The position numbers and the translations under genes were made by a program. This document shows, one piece after another, positions 35,886-45,017 of a stretch of DNA of 64,000 bases. The stretch is from NCBI RefSeq assembly GCF_900188335.1, contig NZ_FZOY01000001.1, forward strand, positions 850,592 through 914,591. The letters are read 5' to 3'. The first letter of the stretch is position 1. Each line of letters starts with the position of its first letter. The stretch comes from Tropicimonas sediminicola. Lineage in GTDB: Bacteria > Pseudomonadota > Alphaproteobacteria > Rhodobacterales > Rhodobacteraceae. The notes under the pieces were generated by a model, which was given only the letters and a program-made list of their open reading frames with translations, searched no databases and had not been told where the DNA came from.

Positions 35886-36070
35886 AGCGGAAACGGTTCA
35901 CTGAGGAACGATCATCGTTCTGCCGAAGAAGAGCGAGGCCGGGACGAAACGGTCGCTGCCTGCGCCACGGATCAGCACGGCCATGTTCTACATCTGGGGG
36001 AGGGGGGACGGCGGCAGCGATGCGTCCGAGAGCCGGTGCTCCCGCTCTCTGCGGCTGAACGCCATGCTCC
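35886..36070 (+). mobile_element. Eroded IS3-family OrfA remnant
   Basis: The plus strand reads KRFTEE at 35886-35908, then after small indels I-I, V-L, EAGTK and HGISTAMFYIW up to 35997. These are the ordered landmarks of the N-terminal helix-turn-helix of IS3-type transposase OrfA (KRFTEEQII...HGIS.ATFY.WK). A further GG-DASE-like stretch may extend it to about 36070. No OrfB or inverted repeats were recognised. The element is dead. The rest of 35761-36264 shows no gene. Confidence 0.5.
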
Positions 36071-36264
36071 GCCGAGGGGGGGGGAACTCCAGGCAGATGT
36101 GCCGGCTCCACATCGCCGACGGCCTCCAGCTCTGAACGTTGAAGCGCCAAAAGCTGGCACTCCGCGTCGGCGCCTGAGACACCTGCGGTCTATGCGCTGC
36201 CGCTCAGGCAACGAACCCAACCGGAAGATCCTGAATCGTCCGGGCCTTTGCCACGGGGGAAAAG

Positions 36265-36780
36265 TCAGGAGAAGGAAGCGGGCACGTATGCCCCGATCCC
36301 GTGCAGGAAAAGATCGATCTCCAACGCCAGTCCTGCCTCGAACTCATTGAGTTCGGGGCCGCTCCACCGGTGCTCCTCGAGCCGAGCAAGAAAGCTTTGG
36401 CGCGTCAGGTCGTCTTGTTGGTCCAGCTGCAGCGTCTCGGCGGCGCGCAGCAGGTCGATGCGCTTGTGGACTTCGCACATGCCTGAAAAAGCTTCCATCA
36501 TCAGTCGAATGAGGCGGGGATCCTGCCTCCAGGATCGACCTGCGAAAACCTCCTGAACGACACGGTTTCCGGCGCCGAGGCAATCATACGCGACGCACCC
36601 CGCAAAGCCGTCTTGCTTCAGCCTGTCATGGATCGAGCAATCGTGTCCCGAGAGGTTTCGGCATGGCTCTCCCGGATTCTTGTCGAACGCGAAATCCTTG
36701 CTCTTGTCGAAGGCCAGAACGACACAGCAAAGAGCTGCGCATTTCGAACAATCCGTCTTGAGATGGTCGGTTTGAGACAT
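36265..36780 (-). CDS. Cysteine-cluster protein of unknown function
   Basis: 171 residues from the ATG at 36780. The N-terminal half carries eight or more cysteines in a metal-ligand-like order: DCSKCAALCCVVLAFDKS, GEPCRNL, HDCSIHD and GFAGCVAYDCLGAG. In some actinobacterial and other proteins the same cluster comes before pentapeptide repeats; here a plain helical tail follows instead (EVHKRIDLLRAAETLQLDQQ). A metal or Fe-S site is likely. It is a lone gene: PepSY lies downstream on the same strand but 390 bases away. No function can be assigned. Confidence 0.7.
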   Translation of the reverse strand: MSQTDHLKTDCSKCAALCCVVLAFDKSKDFAFDKNPGEPCRNLSGHDCSIHDRLKQDGFAGCVAYDCLGAGNRVVQEVFAGRSWRQDPRLIRLMMEAFSGMCEVHKRIDLLRAAETLQLDQQDDLTRQSFLARLEEHRWSGPELNEFEAGLALEIDLFLHGIGAYVPASFS

Positions 36781-37169
36781 TGTGGATATCGGCTTTCGAT
36801 GGTCCGCCCGAGGCGGGTCTTTGGATCGCCGTATCCCGCGAAACATCGGCCAAATGCAAGCTTCGGCCTTGACGCCCGGCTCTTGAGCCACAGGCGCGCC
36901 AGGCTGCGGTCGCCTGTCCGGACAGGTTGGCGGCCTGCAGGAAGCGGCCGACGCCCAGGCCAAGCCCGAACGACCGTTGCTGGCCACTTCAGCCGGTTCC
37001 CGTTTTACCCGGAAGCGCACAGGCTCGCGGCTGCAGCTGCACCTCGATGTGCCTGAACGACGGACAGCGGTCGCCGGCTGCGAACGACGCATCTCAGGCG
37101 CCCTAGGGTGCCCTCTGCGGCAACCCGATGCTGGATACGGCGACGCAGCGCGCCGCCGTATCCATACCC
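36781..37169. other. Intergenic region, no gene seen
   Basis: About 390 bases between the cysteine-cluster gene and the PepSY gene. No ribosome site with a protein-like frame was found on either strand. Confidence 0.4.
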
Positions 37170-38570
37170 CTACGACAGGATGCGCCGGAGCACCGGCACG
37201 GCCCGCAAAAGCGTCAGATCGAGCAGCACAACCACGGCAATGGAAATGCCTGCCATCGGGAACAGGACGCCAAGCAGGACCACGAGCGCCGCCGCGCCTT
37301 TCCAGAGCGGCACGTCCCGCGGCATCGGTGGTGCGGCGAGGCGGCCGGCACGGGCAGGGCGGCGTTTCCACCACATGACGAGCCCCGTGAGCGAGATCAC
37401 GAGCACGGACAGGCAGACGATAGTGTTCAGAACCAGGTTCCAGACCCCCATATCGCCTTCGTGGAAGGCGATCCCCCAGGCCATCGCCTTGGCATAGGCG
37501 GAATAGTCGCTGTACCGCACGTCGGCGAGCACATTGCCGGTGTATTGATCGATGTGGAGGGTGCGGTCGGCGGCCGGGTTGGGGCCGTCGTTCGACATGC
37601 TGTCATGGCTGATCGTCCAGACGCCGGTTTCGTCCTGCGGCAAGCTGATCTGGAATCGCCCTGCAAAGCCGAGGGTCCGGGCGAATTCCGCGATACTGTC
37701 GACCGTGACGGTATCCGCGATCGCATCGGTTCCGGCCAGCGAACCCGACGACGGCATCGGCGTCTGTTCGAGGGTCCAGGGAACCTCGTGCGATCCTTCA
37801 TGGTTCATTTCGGCATGGGTCGCATCCGACAGCGGCGCGCCCCATTTCTCTGCCGGGAAGGTGTTCCAGGCTTGGACAATGCGCTCGCCCCAGATTCCTG
37901 CCCAGCTCAGCCCGGACAGAAGGAAGAGCATCAGGATCAATGAAACCCAGGTTCCGAGCGCCCCGTGCAGGGACTTCCAAAAGCTGCGTCCCCTTGCGTC
38001 CAGTTGCGGGACCAGCGCATTCCGCCAGCCGGAGCCGTTCCGGGGCCAGTTCAGGTACAGGCCGGTCGCGATCAGCACCACTGCCAGGCTTGCCGCGATC
38101 TCGATCATCCTGTCGCCGAGTGTTCCGAGCAGCAGCGTGCCGTGCACGTCGTTCGCGAAGTCGTACCAACCTGCTCGCCATGGGAAGCTGTGCAGGACGT
38201 CTCCCGTGTAGGGATCGAGGGCGACGCCGGTCGTCCCGTTCGCGTTCTCAACCGAGAAGACGGCCACGCGGTCCTTGGCGAGGGGCTCGATGTACTGCAC
38301 CGCACGGCCGCCCGGCACCGCGGTCTCCGCGGCTTGCTGAAGCGTGCTGACAGCCATTGTGGTATCGCCGGGCGGCACTGCCATTCGCTCCGCAGCAAGG
38401 CCCGCGCCCCAGGAAATCCAGAGCATTGTCAGCCCTGTCATCGCGAGCATGAGCAGGAAAGGGATGACGTAGAGCCCAGCATAGAAGTGCCAGCGCCAGG
38501 CGACGAGATAGTATTTGCTTGCGGCACGCGTGTCCGCTGGAGCGTTCGCTCCATGGGTGATGTCGGTCAT
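37170..38570 (-). CDS. PepSY-domain inner-membrane protein (PiuB-like)
   Basis: 466 residues from the ATG at 38570. It has a first helix (WRWHFYAGLYVIPFLLMLAMTGLTML), PepSY-type periplasmic stretches (VAVFSVENANGTTGVALDPYTGDVL; HIDQYTGNVLADVRYSDYSAYAKA), and the conserved DVHGTLLLGTLGDRMIEIAAS, LHGALGTWVSLILMLFLLSG and FHEGDMGVWNLVLNTIVC with membrane His. Such proteins accompany siderophore or metal uptake and may reduce ferric complexes at the inner membrane. The small exported protein 38 bp upstream is probably in the same transcript. No TonB receptor is in the window. Confidence 0.8.
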   Translation of the reverse strand: MTDITHGANAPADTRAASKYYLVAWRWHFYAGLYVIPFLLMLAMTGLTMLWISWGAGLAAERMAVPPGDTTMAVSTLQQAAETAVPGGRAVQYIEPLAKDRVAVFSVENANGTTGVALDPYTGDVLHSFPWRAGWYDFANDVHGTLLLGTLGDRMIEIAASLAVVLIATGLYLNWPRNGSGWRNALVPQLDARGRSFWKSLHGALGTWVSLILMLFLLSGLSWAGIWGERIVQAWNTFPAEKWGAPLSDATHAEMNHEGSHEVPWTLEQTPMPSSGSLAGTDAIADTVTVDSIAEFARTLGFAGRFQISLPQDETGVWTISHDSMSNDGPNPAADRTLHIDQYTGNVLADVRYSDYSAYAKAMAWGIAFHEGDMGVWNLVLNTIVCLSVLVISLTGLVMWWKRRPARAGRLAAPPMPRDVPLWKGAAALVVLLGVLFPMAGISIAVVVLLDLTLLRAVPVLRRILS

Positions 38571-38608
38571 TGGGTCCTCGACGGATTCTGGAATTTCGGA
38601 TCGAAAGG

Positions 38609-38995
38609 TCAGAGGACGGACGGGGGACCCGTTGACGGAGGTAGGCCGGTTTCCTGGGCGGCCGTCAGGACAAAGGGGGCCGCCGGCAGGTGCGCGGCGG
38701 TCGATGAGCCTGTGATTGCCAGGGCCGAGACGGGCAGGACGAGGGTCGTCACGACCGCGCCCTTGGCCCAGGAGCACGGGTTGGAACGGTCATCGGAGTC
38801 CTTGTGGACCGGCTTGCCCGTCAGCGGGTCCATCACCATCTCGAGCGGTCCGTCGCCCGTACAGATCACGAGCACCGGCCCGTCGGCGGAACCCGTTGGC
38901 ATGACGGTTGCCGCAATGAGAGAATGCACCAGAAACGGCGCAATCAGCGCCCACATCGCCAAGACGTGCAAGAAGCGTTTCAGGTTGGCTCGCAT
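38609..38995 (-). CDS. Small exported protein, DUF2946-like
   Basis: 128 residues. A strong hydrophobic N-terminus (LKRFLHVLAMWALIAPFLVHSLIAATVM) acts as signal peptide or anchor. Two cysteines (VLVICTGDGP, SNPCSWAKG) flank an acidic stretch, then a second hydrophobic helix follows. This pattern resembles DUF2946-type proteins found near copper or PepSY genes. It comes just before the PepSY gene on the same strand. Function is unknown; a metal-related periplasmic role is a guess from context. Confidence 0.6.
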   Translation of the reverse strand: MRANLKRFLHVLAMWALIAPFLVHSLIAATVMPTGSADGPVLVICTGDGPLEMVMDPLTGKPVHKDSDDRSNPCSWAKGAVVTTLVLPVSALAITGSSTAAHLPAAPFVLTAAQETGLPPSTGPPSVL

Positions 38996-39623
38996 TTCCG
39001 ACGCAATAGTGAAGACCTACGTAATCCGTCAACTACTGTCGTCCCGCCCGAGCAGTTGTCCGCCTCAGGACCAACGGGCGTTGCGCAAGGCTCTCGGAAC
39101 GTTGCGTTGCGCCACGTGAGGTGAGCGATGTAGCTGTCTGATACTGTTTGAAAAAGCAGGGTCCAGGGAATGACCTGAAGTTGCATGTGCTTGGCGTATG
39201 GCTCGACGCAGCTCTCCCGTCGGCAGGAAACCGGCGTCTTCTGAAAACACACAAAAAGGTACATTCTGTCTGCTCATCGTGGCGCAGGCACACGGCAAAT
39301 AACGGAAATGCCCCTTGCCGACCGGTGCTCTGGCGGGAAGTCGTGGGGGCTCCTTTGCTCGCGGCAGTCGTCCGAAGGTGTCGGCTATGCTGCCGGAGGA
39401 GCTCCCCAAGGGGCGAGGCGCGGATTGCTCTTCACTGACGTTTTGCGCGCGCCCGTTGAACGCCTGTCAAGGCCGCCCGTACCGTTCAGGCGTGGCATCG
39501 GATCCCCCCTTGCACATGAAAAGGCGGGCTTCGCTGTGGGCAACCCGGTCAATCTCGTTGTCGATTGCTGCCCGGAGTCGCAGCCAGCTCTGACTGGTCG
39601 CAGGATTGGCGCGGTCAAGCTTT
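38996..39623. other. Intergenic region with one protein-like but startless frame
   Basis: About 630 bases. The only notable content is a minus-strand frame (about 39645 to a stop at 39477) reading KLRELLEKLDRANP and LRAAIDNEIDRVAHSEARLF, without a start or recognised family, directly beyond the stop of the AraC-acetamidase gene. The rest shows nothing. Confidence 0.4.
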
Positions 39624-41972
39624 TCAAGGAGTTCCCGAAGTTTCGGAGGGGCTGAAAAGCGACCGCCGGATCGTCACATGAACCCCGAAATTCCCATCCG
39701 CGACCTGCGTGACGCTGAAATCCGCCGCGACGGACAGCAGGGCGTGCGCGTCGTCCTCGGTTAGGTCATAAACGTCCATCAGGAAGCGACGCCCCTGGCG
39801 GAAGGCATTGCGCAGCGCATGGTCCACCGAGGAACGCGTGTAGACATCGGTCTGGGCGCTGCGCCCCAGGTCCCGTAGGTGGTTCTCGAAGCTGAAGCTC
39901 TGGATCACCCATTCGTCGGAAGTCTCTATGATCGGGGCCGACAGCCCGCGCACTTGCGCAGGCATGTCCGTCCCGGCCTTGTGCAGCCTCAGCCGGACCG
40001 TTCCCGTCAGGGACATCTCGAGGCCGGTTCCGTTGATCTCGCCATCTCCCTGGCTGAAATGACCGTCGCCAATCGACAGCAATGCACCTTCGACCGCGAC
40101 GGGCAAGTAGATTCGGGAACCCGGCCCGGCGCGCCAGTTGTCGACATTGCCGCCGAAGTATCCCGGCGGGATCGAATCCACGATGTTCGCCTCGCGCGGC
40201 GCGACGCCGACGAAACCGAAGTGCGGACGCGCCGGCACGACGATCCCCGGGAGCGTTTGGCGGTGCTCGACCGAACCGTGGTCGACCGGGAGACCGGGAT
40301 AGTCCATCGTCCGATGCTCGATGCCGAAGGGATCGGTTTGCGGTGTCCAGTCGTATTGATAGAGCGCGCGCGCCTCGTCGGGGCGTTCGAGATCCACCTC
40401 GAAGATCGTCACCGTCTCGTGCGGCGATGTCCCTTGCAGCGGGTCGTTGTACTGATACCCCCACCATGCGGAGGCATTTGAGCCAAATGCCTTACCCTTG
40501 AAAAGCGGATTGCCGGACGGGCGCGGCGCGATCTCGATGATCTCGACCTCGAGGATGTCGCCTGGTTCGGCGCCGTTCACATGGATCGGCCCGGTACAAA
40601 TGTGCACCCCGAACCCTTCGCCCGCGCCGCGCCCGAAGATCGAGGCATCCATCGGCCCCGCGCCTCGCCGGTCCACCGCCTTGGCGTCACGGGTCCAGCG
40701 AAAGACGCTTTCCGCCCCGGGGTCGCCTTCGATGAACCTGGCATAGTCATCGCCGCCATGTTGGGTAAGGGTCTCGACCCGGACAACCGAGCCGGACGGC
40801 ACGTAGAGAACAGGCGGGATGGACCGGCTGAAATGGCCCCAGTGCACGGTGTCAGCCCGCGCCGGAAGCACGAAATCGGCGGAGTTGTCGTTGCCCAACG
40901 CCGGTCCGGGAAGGCCGCCTACGAGATCGGCCGGTTCTCGAGCGGGCTGCCGTGTTCTGTTGGCCCGGTCCGGGTGGGACACCTCGCCAGGGTTTCCCCG
41001 AAAAGCATAGGGCAACGGCGCGTGGCGGTTGTCCTCACGCATTTCGCGCGGCGAGATGCCAAAGGCGTCGCGGAAAGAGCGGCTGAAATGCGAGGCGCTG
41101 GCAAACCCCCAGCGATGCGCGATCTGCGCGATGCTGACGGCGTTCTGGCTGATGTCGAGCAGATCCGCGCGGCTGCGCAGGAGCCGCTTCTGGCGGATGT
41201 ATCGCGTGAAGCTGTCTCCATGCAGTTCGAACAGCCGCTGCACGTAGCGTGGTGACAGCCCCGCCATGGCGGAGACGTCGGCGAGGGACAAATCCGGCAT
41301 CGCAAGCCGGGTATCGATCGCCGCCGCGACACGACGGAAGTGCGCCACCTGCACCGGCGTCATCGATCCGTCGTCGCAATCCGTCTCGCGGACGATGGCG
41401 CTGCAGATGGCGTCGAGCAGTGTTCCCTCGCTCGCCGCAAGGTCCTGTTGGGTGAGCGTGTCGAACTGCGCACCGAGGACGGACAGCATGGACCGCGCCA
41501 TGTCGGCGGCCACGGAACTGCCCAGCACCAGCGGCCGGCCTGGCCGGTGCCGGCCAAGCCGGGTGGAAACGGACTCGTGCGGAAACTCCAGCAGGATTGC
41601 CCGGGCATCGCCGGTCCACCGCAGGAACCATTCGGTGCCCTGGTCGAACACCGCGAGATCGTTCTGGGCGAAATACTGCACGTGCCCTTCGGACGACAGC
41701 ACGCCACGACTGCGAAGTGTCAGGATCGCCAGCAGCGGAGCGGGTCGGGAGCGGGGGGGACTGGCGTGAATTTCCTGCGCCGGGCCTGTCAGGCGTCCCA
41801 GCCGCATTCCGCTCGCAAGCTTCCTGACGCCCAACACGCCGGTCAGGGCGGCGTTGTCGCCCGATGCGGCGCTCAGCCCCAACTCGGCCAGCCCTGTACG
41901 CCAGGCGTCGGCGCGCGACGCCTCCGGCAGCGTGGAAAGATCCAGATGATCCGGTCCGTGAGCCATATCCAT
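39624..41972 (-). CDS. AraC-type regulator fused to a complete acetamidase/formamidase
   Basis: 782 residues from the ATG at 41972 (41966 also possible); the frame has no break. Residues 1-200 match an AraC-binding-like sensor domain (FAQNDLAVFDQGTEWFLRW). Residues 224-312 are the double helix-turn-helix (LADVSAMAGLSPRYVQRLFELHG; SIAQIAHRWGFASASHFSRSF; GISPREMRE). After a 50-residue linker, residues 365-782 are an FmdA/AmdA-type amidase: ADTVHWGHFSRS, TLTQHGGDDYARF, HVNGAEPGDILEVEIIE, NASAWWGYQYNDPL, IPPGYFGGNVDNWR, GDGHFSQGDGE. It aligns along its whole length with the divergent exported acetamidase. No signal peptide is present, so it is cytosolic. Sensing of an amide through binding or turnover is inferred. 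Confidence 0.85.
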   Translation of the reverse strand: MDMAHGPDHLDLSTLPEASRADAWRTGLAELGLSAASGDNAALTGVLGVRKLASGMRLGRLTGPAQEIHASPPRSRPAPLLAILTLRSRGVLSSEGHVQYFAQNDLAVFDQGTEWFLRWTGDARAILLEFPHESVSTRLGRHRPGRPLVLGSSVAADMARSMLSVLGAQFDTLTQQDLAASEGTLLDAICSAIVRETDCDDGSMTPVQVAHFRRVAAAIDTRLAMPDLSLADVSAMAGLSPRYVQRLFELHGDSFTRYIRQKRLLRSRADLLDISQNAVSIAQIAHRWGFASASHFSRSFRDAFGISPREMREDNRHAPLPYAFRGNPGEVSHPDRANRTRQPAREPADLVGGLPGPALGNDNSADFVLPARADTVHWGHFSRSIPPVLYVPSGSVVRVETLTQHGGDDYARFIEGDPGAESVFRWTRDAKAVDRRGAGPMDASIFGRGAGEGFGVHICTGPIHVNGAEPGDILEVEIIEIAPRPSGNPLFKGKAFGSNASAWWGYQYNDPLQGTSPHETVTIFEVDLERPDEARALYQYDWTPQTDPFGIEHRTMDYPGLPVDHGSVEHRQTLPGIVVPARPHFGFVGVAPREANIVDSIPPGYFGGNVDNWRAGPGSRIYLPVAVEGALLSIGDGHFSQGDGEINGTGLEMSLTGTVRLRLHKAGTDMPAQVRGLSAPIIETSDEWVIQSFSFENHLRDLGRSAQTDVYTRSSVDHALRNAFRQGRRFLMDVYDLTEDDAHALLSVAADFSVTQVADGNFGVHVTIRRSLFSPSETSGTP

Positions 41973-42307
41973 CCCAGAAATGCTAACTTCACCCCAGGCC
42001 CGATCCGCCTCGAATTCGCGTTGCAAACGACAATTCCCGCCAGTGTGCCGCATTATTATGCGTCTGTGCCGGCGATCGCTTTGCAGCACGTGCACAAACT
42101 ATTGCCCGGATACGCAACCGTCAGCGGTCTCGCTGATGCCCGGAGCCGCGCAAAGCCCGCCAAGCGCCTGTCGGCGCGGTGTTTTTCTCTCGTCGTGCCG
42201 CTCTTTGAGCGACTGGCGACGATGAGGCCCGCGCGCTTGCCAAAGCGGCGAGGCCGCATCCAACTGAAGATGCCGGCACCCGAACATTGGCAACAGGAGA
42301 AACGATC
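41973..42307. promoter_or_regulatory. Divergent promoter region between the fusion and the exported acetamidase
   Basis: 335 bases separating two divergent genes that share the acetamidase fold. No coding frame is convincing. The AraC part of the fusion most likely binds here; no clear repeated half-site could be picked out. Confidence 0.4.
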
Positions 42308-43759
42308 ATGTGTCGTGGAGACGACGTGAACTGCCCTGATTTCGAGGCGCATTTCCGACAGTTCAAGGAAGAGATCAATCCCGGCCGGCGCGGTTTTCTC
42401 GGGGCCGGTCTGATGGGCGCCGGGACACTGGCCGCGGCCGGAGCCACGGGCGGGCTGTCGCTGGTAACGCCGGCGCTGGCGCAGACGAGTGCCGGAAACG
42501 GCCCGTCGACACCCTCCTATCACTACCTTCCTGCGAATTCCGATACCGTCCATTGGGGCTATTTCAGCAAGACGCTGAAGCCACAGGTGGAGGTCGACAG
42601 CGGCGACATCGTGACCATCGAGACGCTGACCCATCACGCCGGCGACGACCTCGAGCGGATGGTTCAGGGCGATGAAGGCGCGGAGAGCGTCTACCTCTGG
42701 ACCAAGGACAAGAAAGGGGTCGACCGCCGCGGTGCGGGATCCACCGATCCGTCCGTCTACAAGATCGGCTCCGGGGACGGGCAGGGCGTGCATATCCTGA
42801 CAGGTCCGGTCTACGTGCGTGGTGCCGAGCCCGGCGATGTGCTCGAGGTCCGTATCCTCGACTGCGCACCGCGTCCCTGCGCCAACCCGGAGTTCACCGG
42901 CAAGAGCTTTGGCTCCAATGCGGCCGCGTGGTGGGGCTACCATTACAACGACATGCTGGGGGGGGCGAAACGAGAGGTCATCACGATCTACGAGGTCGAT
43001 GCAACCGGCGACAAGAATTGGGCCGAGGCGGTCTACAACTTCAAATGGGTGCCTCAGACCGATCCTTTCGGCGTGACGCATCCGACCATCGACTACCCCG
43101 GCGTGCCGGTAGACCATTCGCTGACCAGCCGGAACTACGACGTTCTGAAAGGCATCCGCATTCCGATCCGCCCCCACTTCGGCACGCTCGGCGTGGCTCC
43201 GGCCGAGGCTGAGTACGTCGACTCCGTTCCGCCCAGCTACACCGGCGGCAATGTCGACAACTGGCGCATCGGCAAGGGTGCGACCATGTACTACCCGGTG
43301 GCCGTGGATGGCGCCCTGCTTTCGGTCGGCGACCCGCATGCGTCGCAGGGCGACAGCGAACTCTGCGGCACCGCGATCGAATGCTCGCTGACGGGCACGT
43401 TCCAGCTGATCCTGCACAAGAAGGCAAACCTTGCTGGGACGCCGCTGGAGGAAATGGATCACCCGATGCTGGAAACCCAGACCGAATGGCTGGTGCACGG
43501 TTTCTCGATGCCGAACTACCTCGACGCGCTGGGCGCGACCGCACACGCGGACATCTACGGCAAGTCGTCCATAGATGACGCGATGCGGGATGCCTTCCGC
43601 AAGATGCGGAAGTTCCTGATGACGACGAAAGGCCTGAGCGAGGACGAGGCGCATTCGCTCATGTCGGTCGGCGTCGACTTCGGGATCACGCAGGTCGTCG
43701 ACGGCAACTGGGGGGTCCACGCGATCGTCAGGAAAGACCTCTTCTCCGGCCGCGCCTGA
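42308..43759 (+). CDS. Tat-exported acetamidase/formamidase
   Basis: 483 residues from the ATG at 42308, with AGGAGA just before. A Tat signal is visible (NPGRRGFLGAGLMGAGTLAAAG, cleavage near ALAQT), so the folded enzyme goes to the periplasm. The FmdA/AmdA core has SDTVHWGYFSKT, TLTHHAGDDLERM, GAEPGDVLEVRILD, NAAAWWGYHYNDML, VPPSYTGGNVDNWR and VGDPHASQGDSE. The family hydrolyses short aliphatic amides to acid and ammonia. A strong hairpin follows. Its twin domain is fused to a regulator on the other strand. Confidence 0.85.
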   Translation: MCRGDDVNCPDFEAHFRQFKEEINPGRRGFLGAGLMGAGTLAAAGATGGLSLVTPALAQTSAGNGPSTPSYHYLPANSDTVHWGYFSKTLKPQVEVDSGDIVTIETLTHHAGDDLERMVQGDEGAESVYLWTKDKKGVDRRGAGSTDPSVYKIGSGDGQGVHILTGPVYVRGAEPGDVLEVRILDCAPRPCANPEFTGKSFGSNAAAWWGYHYNDMLGGAKREVITIYEVDATGDKNWAEAVYNFKWVPQTDPFGVTHPTIDYPGVPVDHSLTSRNYDVLKGIRIPIRPHFGTLGVAPAEAEYVDSVPPSYTGGNVDNWRIGKGATMYYPVAVDGALLSVGDPHASQGDSELCGTAIECSLTGTFQLILHKKANLAGTPLEEMDHPMLETQTEWLVHGFSMPNYLDALGATAHADIYGKSSIDDAMRDAFRKMRKFLMTTKGLSEDEAHSLMSVGVDFGITQVVDGNWGVHAIVRKDLFSGRA

Positions 43760-43777
43760 ACCCGCAAAGTGCAGCCT

Positions 43778-43803
43778 CCGTGCGGAACGGCAGTTCCGCA
43801 CGG
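43778..43803 (+). terminator. Hairpin after exported acetamidase gene
   Basis: An 11-bp perfect stem (CCGTGCGGAAC) with a GGCA loop 19 bases after the stop, followed by TCCTTC. A likely terminator. Confidence 0.6.
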
Positions 43804-43892
43804 TCCTTCGTCAGGTTGCCAGGTCCAGTTGCCACTCTCCGAATGCCCGTCATGTCGCGCAAAAGCGACATGTTGCTTTCTCCAAGCCCGCA

Positions 43893-43910
43893 TGATAAAG
43901 CGCTTAATCA
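43893..43910. promoter_or_regulatory. LacI-type operator 1
   Basis: TGATAAAGCGCTTAATCA is an imperfect palindrome (16 of 18 positions symmetric) with the CG centre usual for LacI-family sites. It lies 14 bases before the LacI-family gene start, suggesting autoregulation. A near-identical copy is at 45037. Confidence 0.7.
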
Positions 43911-43923
43911 GCGGGGGCACAGG

Positions 43924-44991
43924 ATGCCGAGTCACACAACGAACAGGAAACGTCGGGTCACGCAGGCAGACGTCGCGCGTCGGGCCGGCGTTTCGACGGC
44001 GGTTGTCTCGGCCATCCTGAATCCCAACAGCGCCACCGGAGTGCGCGTCAGCCCGGAAACGGCGGAACGTGTGCGGGAAGTCGTTCGAGAGTTGGGCTAC
44101 ACGCCGAACCCGATCGCCCAATCCCTCGCTCGCGGAAAGCGCAACATCCTCGGCGTGTTCACCTACGAACCGGTGTTTCCATCCGAACGGGGAAACTTCT
44201 TCTACCCGATGCTGCGCGGGATCGAGATGCAGGTGTCCGGTGCGGGCTATGACCTGCTGCTGTTCACCTCGGTACAGACCGAGGGTCAGCCGAGAAAGAT
44301 CTTTGCCGGTGGGTCGAACCGCCTCGGTGTGGCCGATGGCGCGATCCTGCTCGGCCAGGAGCCTGACCCCAGCGAGATGGAGCGACTGGCCGACGAAGGG
44401 TTTCCCTTCGTGACGGTGGGGCGGCGGCACTCAAGCCGCGTCGAGCTGAACTGGGCCGCAGCTGGCTATGCCGATGCGACCGCCGAGATCGTCCTGCTTG
44501 GCCACGAGAAGGGTCATCGGCGCATCGCCTTCGTCGGCAGCGCCACAATCCGGGAACAGCAACTTGACCGGGAAGAGGGATTTCGCTCCGCGATGCAAGG
44601 GTTGGGGCTCGACGAGGGGCCCGAATGGTGCTGGCACCTGGATCCGGACAAGCTCGACGCAGCCTGGTTGCAGAGCTTGCTTGCCAACGGCGTCACGCTT
44701 GTCCTCGCAGAGACGCTCGAGCACGCGGAGCGCATCGAGAAACTGCTCGGTTCGAGGGGCATGTCCGTCCCGGACGATCTGTCCATGGCGGTCCTCGGGA
44801 CGCCGCTGGAGGACACCAGGCGCATTACGCGGTGGACCCGGTTCGAGGTTCCACGCGAAGAGATGGGCCGGGAGGCCGTCCGCCTCCTGCTGGCTCAACT
44901 CGACGGGAGGGTCACTGGCGCGGCACAGACGACGCTGCCCTGCAGTTTCATTCCCGGCGAAACCCTGCGACGGGTCGCGCCCGCCCACTGA
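43924..44991 (+). CDS. LacI-family transcription regulator
   Basis: 355 residues from the ATG at 43924. The N-terminal helix-turn-helix reads VTQADVARRAGVSTAVVSAILN, followed by the hinge region (RELGYTPNPIAQSLARGKRNILG) and a periplasmic-binding-like sensor domain (GFPFVTVGRRH, GHRRIAFVGSA). It should repress the sugar-type ABC operon directly downstream. Operators at 43893 and 45037 share 17 of 18 bases, one before its own gene and one at the start of the next gene. The inducer is probably the transported sugar or its product. Confidence 0.9.
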   Translation: MPSHTTNRKRRVTQADVARRAGVSTAVVSAILNPNSATGVRVSPETAERVREVVRELGYTPNPIAQSLARGKRNILGVFTYEPVFPSERGNFFYPMLRGIEMQVSGAGYDLLLFTSVQTEGQPRKIFAGGSNRLGVADGAILLGQEPDPSEMERLADEGFPFVTVGRRHSSRVELNWAAAGYADATAEIVLLGHEKGHRRIAFVGSATIREQQLDREEGFRSAMQGLGLDEGPEWCWHLDPDKLDAAWLQSLLANGVTLVLAETLEHAERIEKLLGSRGMSVPDDLSMAVLGTPLEDTRRITRWTRFEVPREEMGREAVRLLLAQLDGRVTGAAQTTLPCSFIPGETLRRVAPAH

Positions 44992-45017
44992 CACCCTATT
45001 CCAGAGGAGGAGAAATC

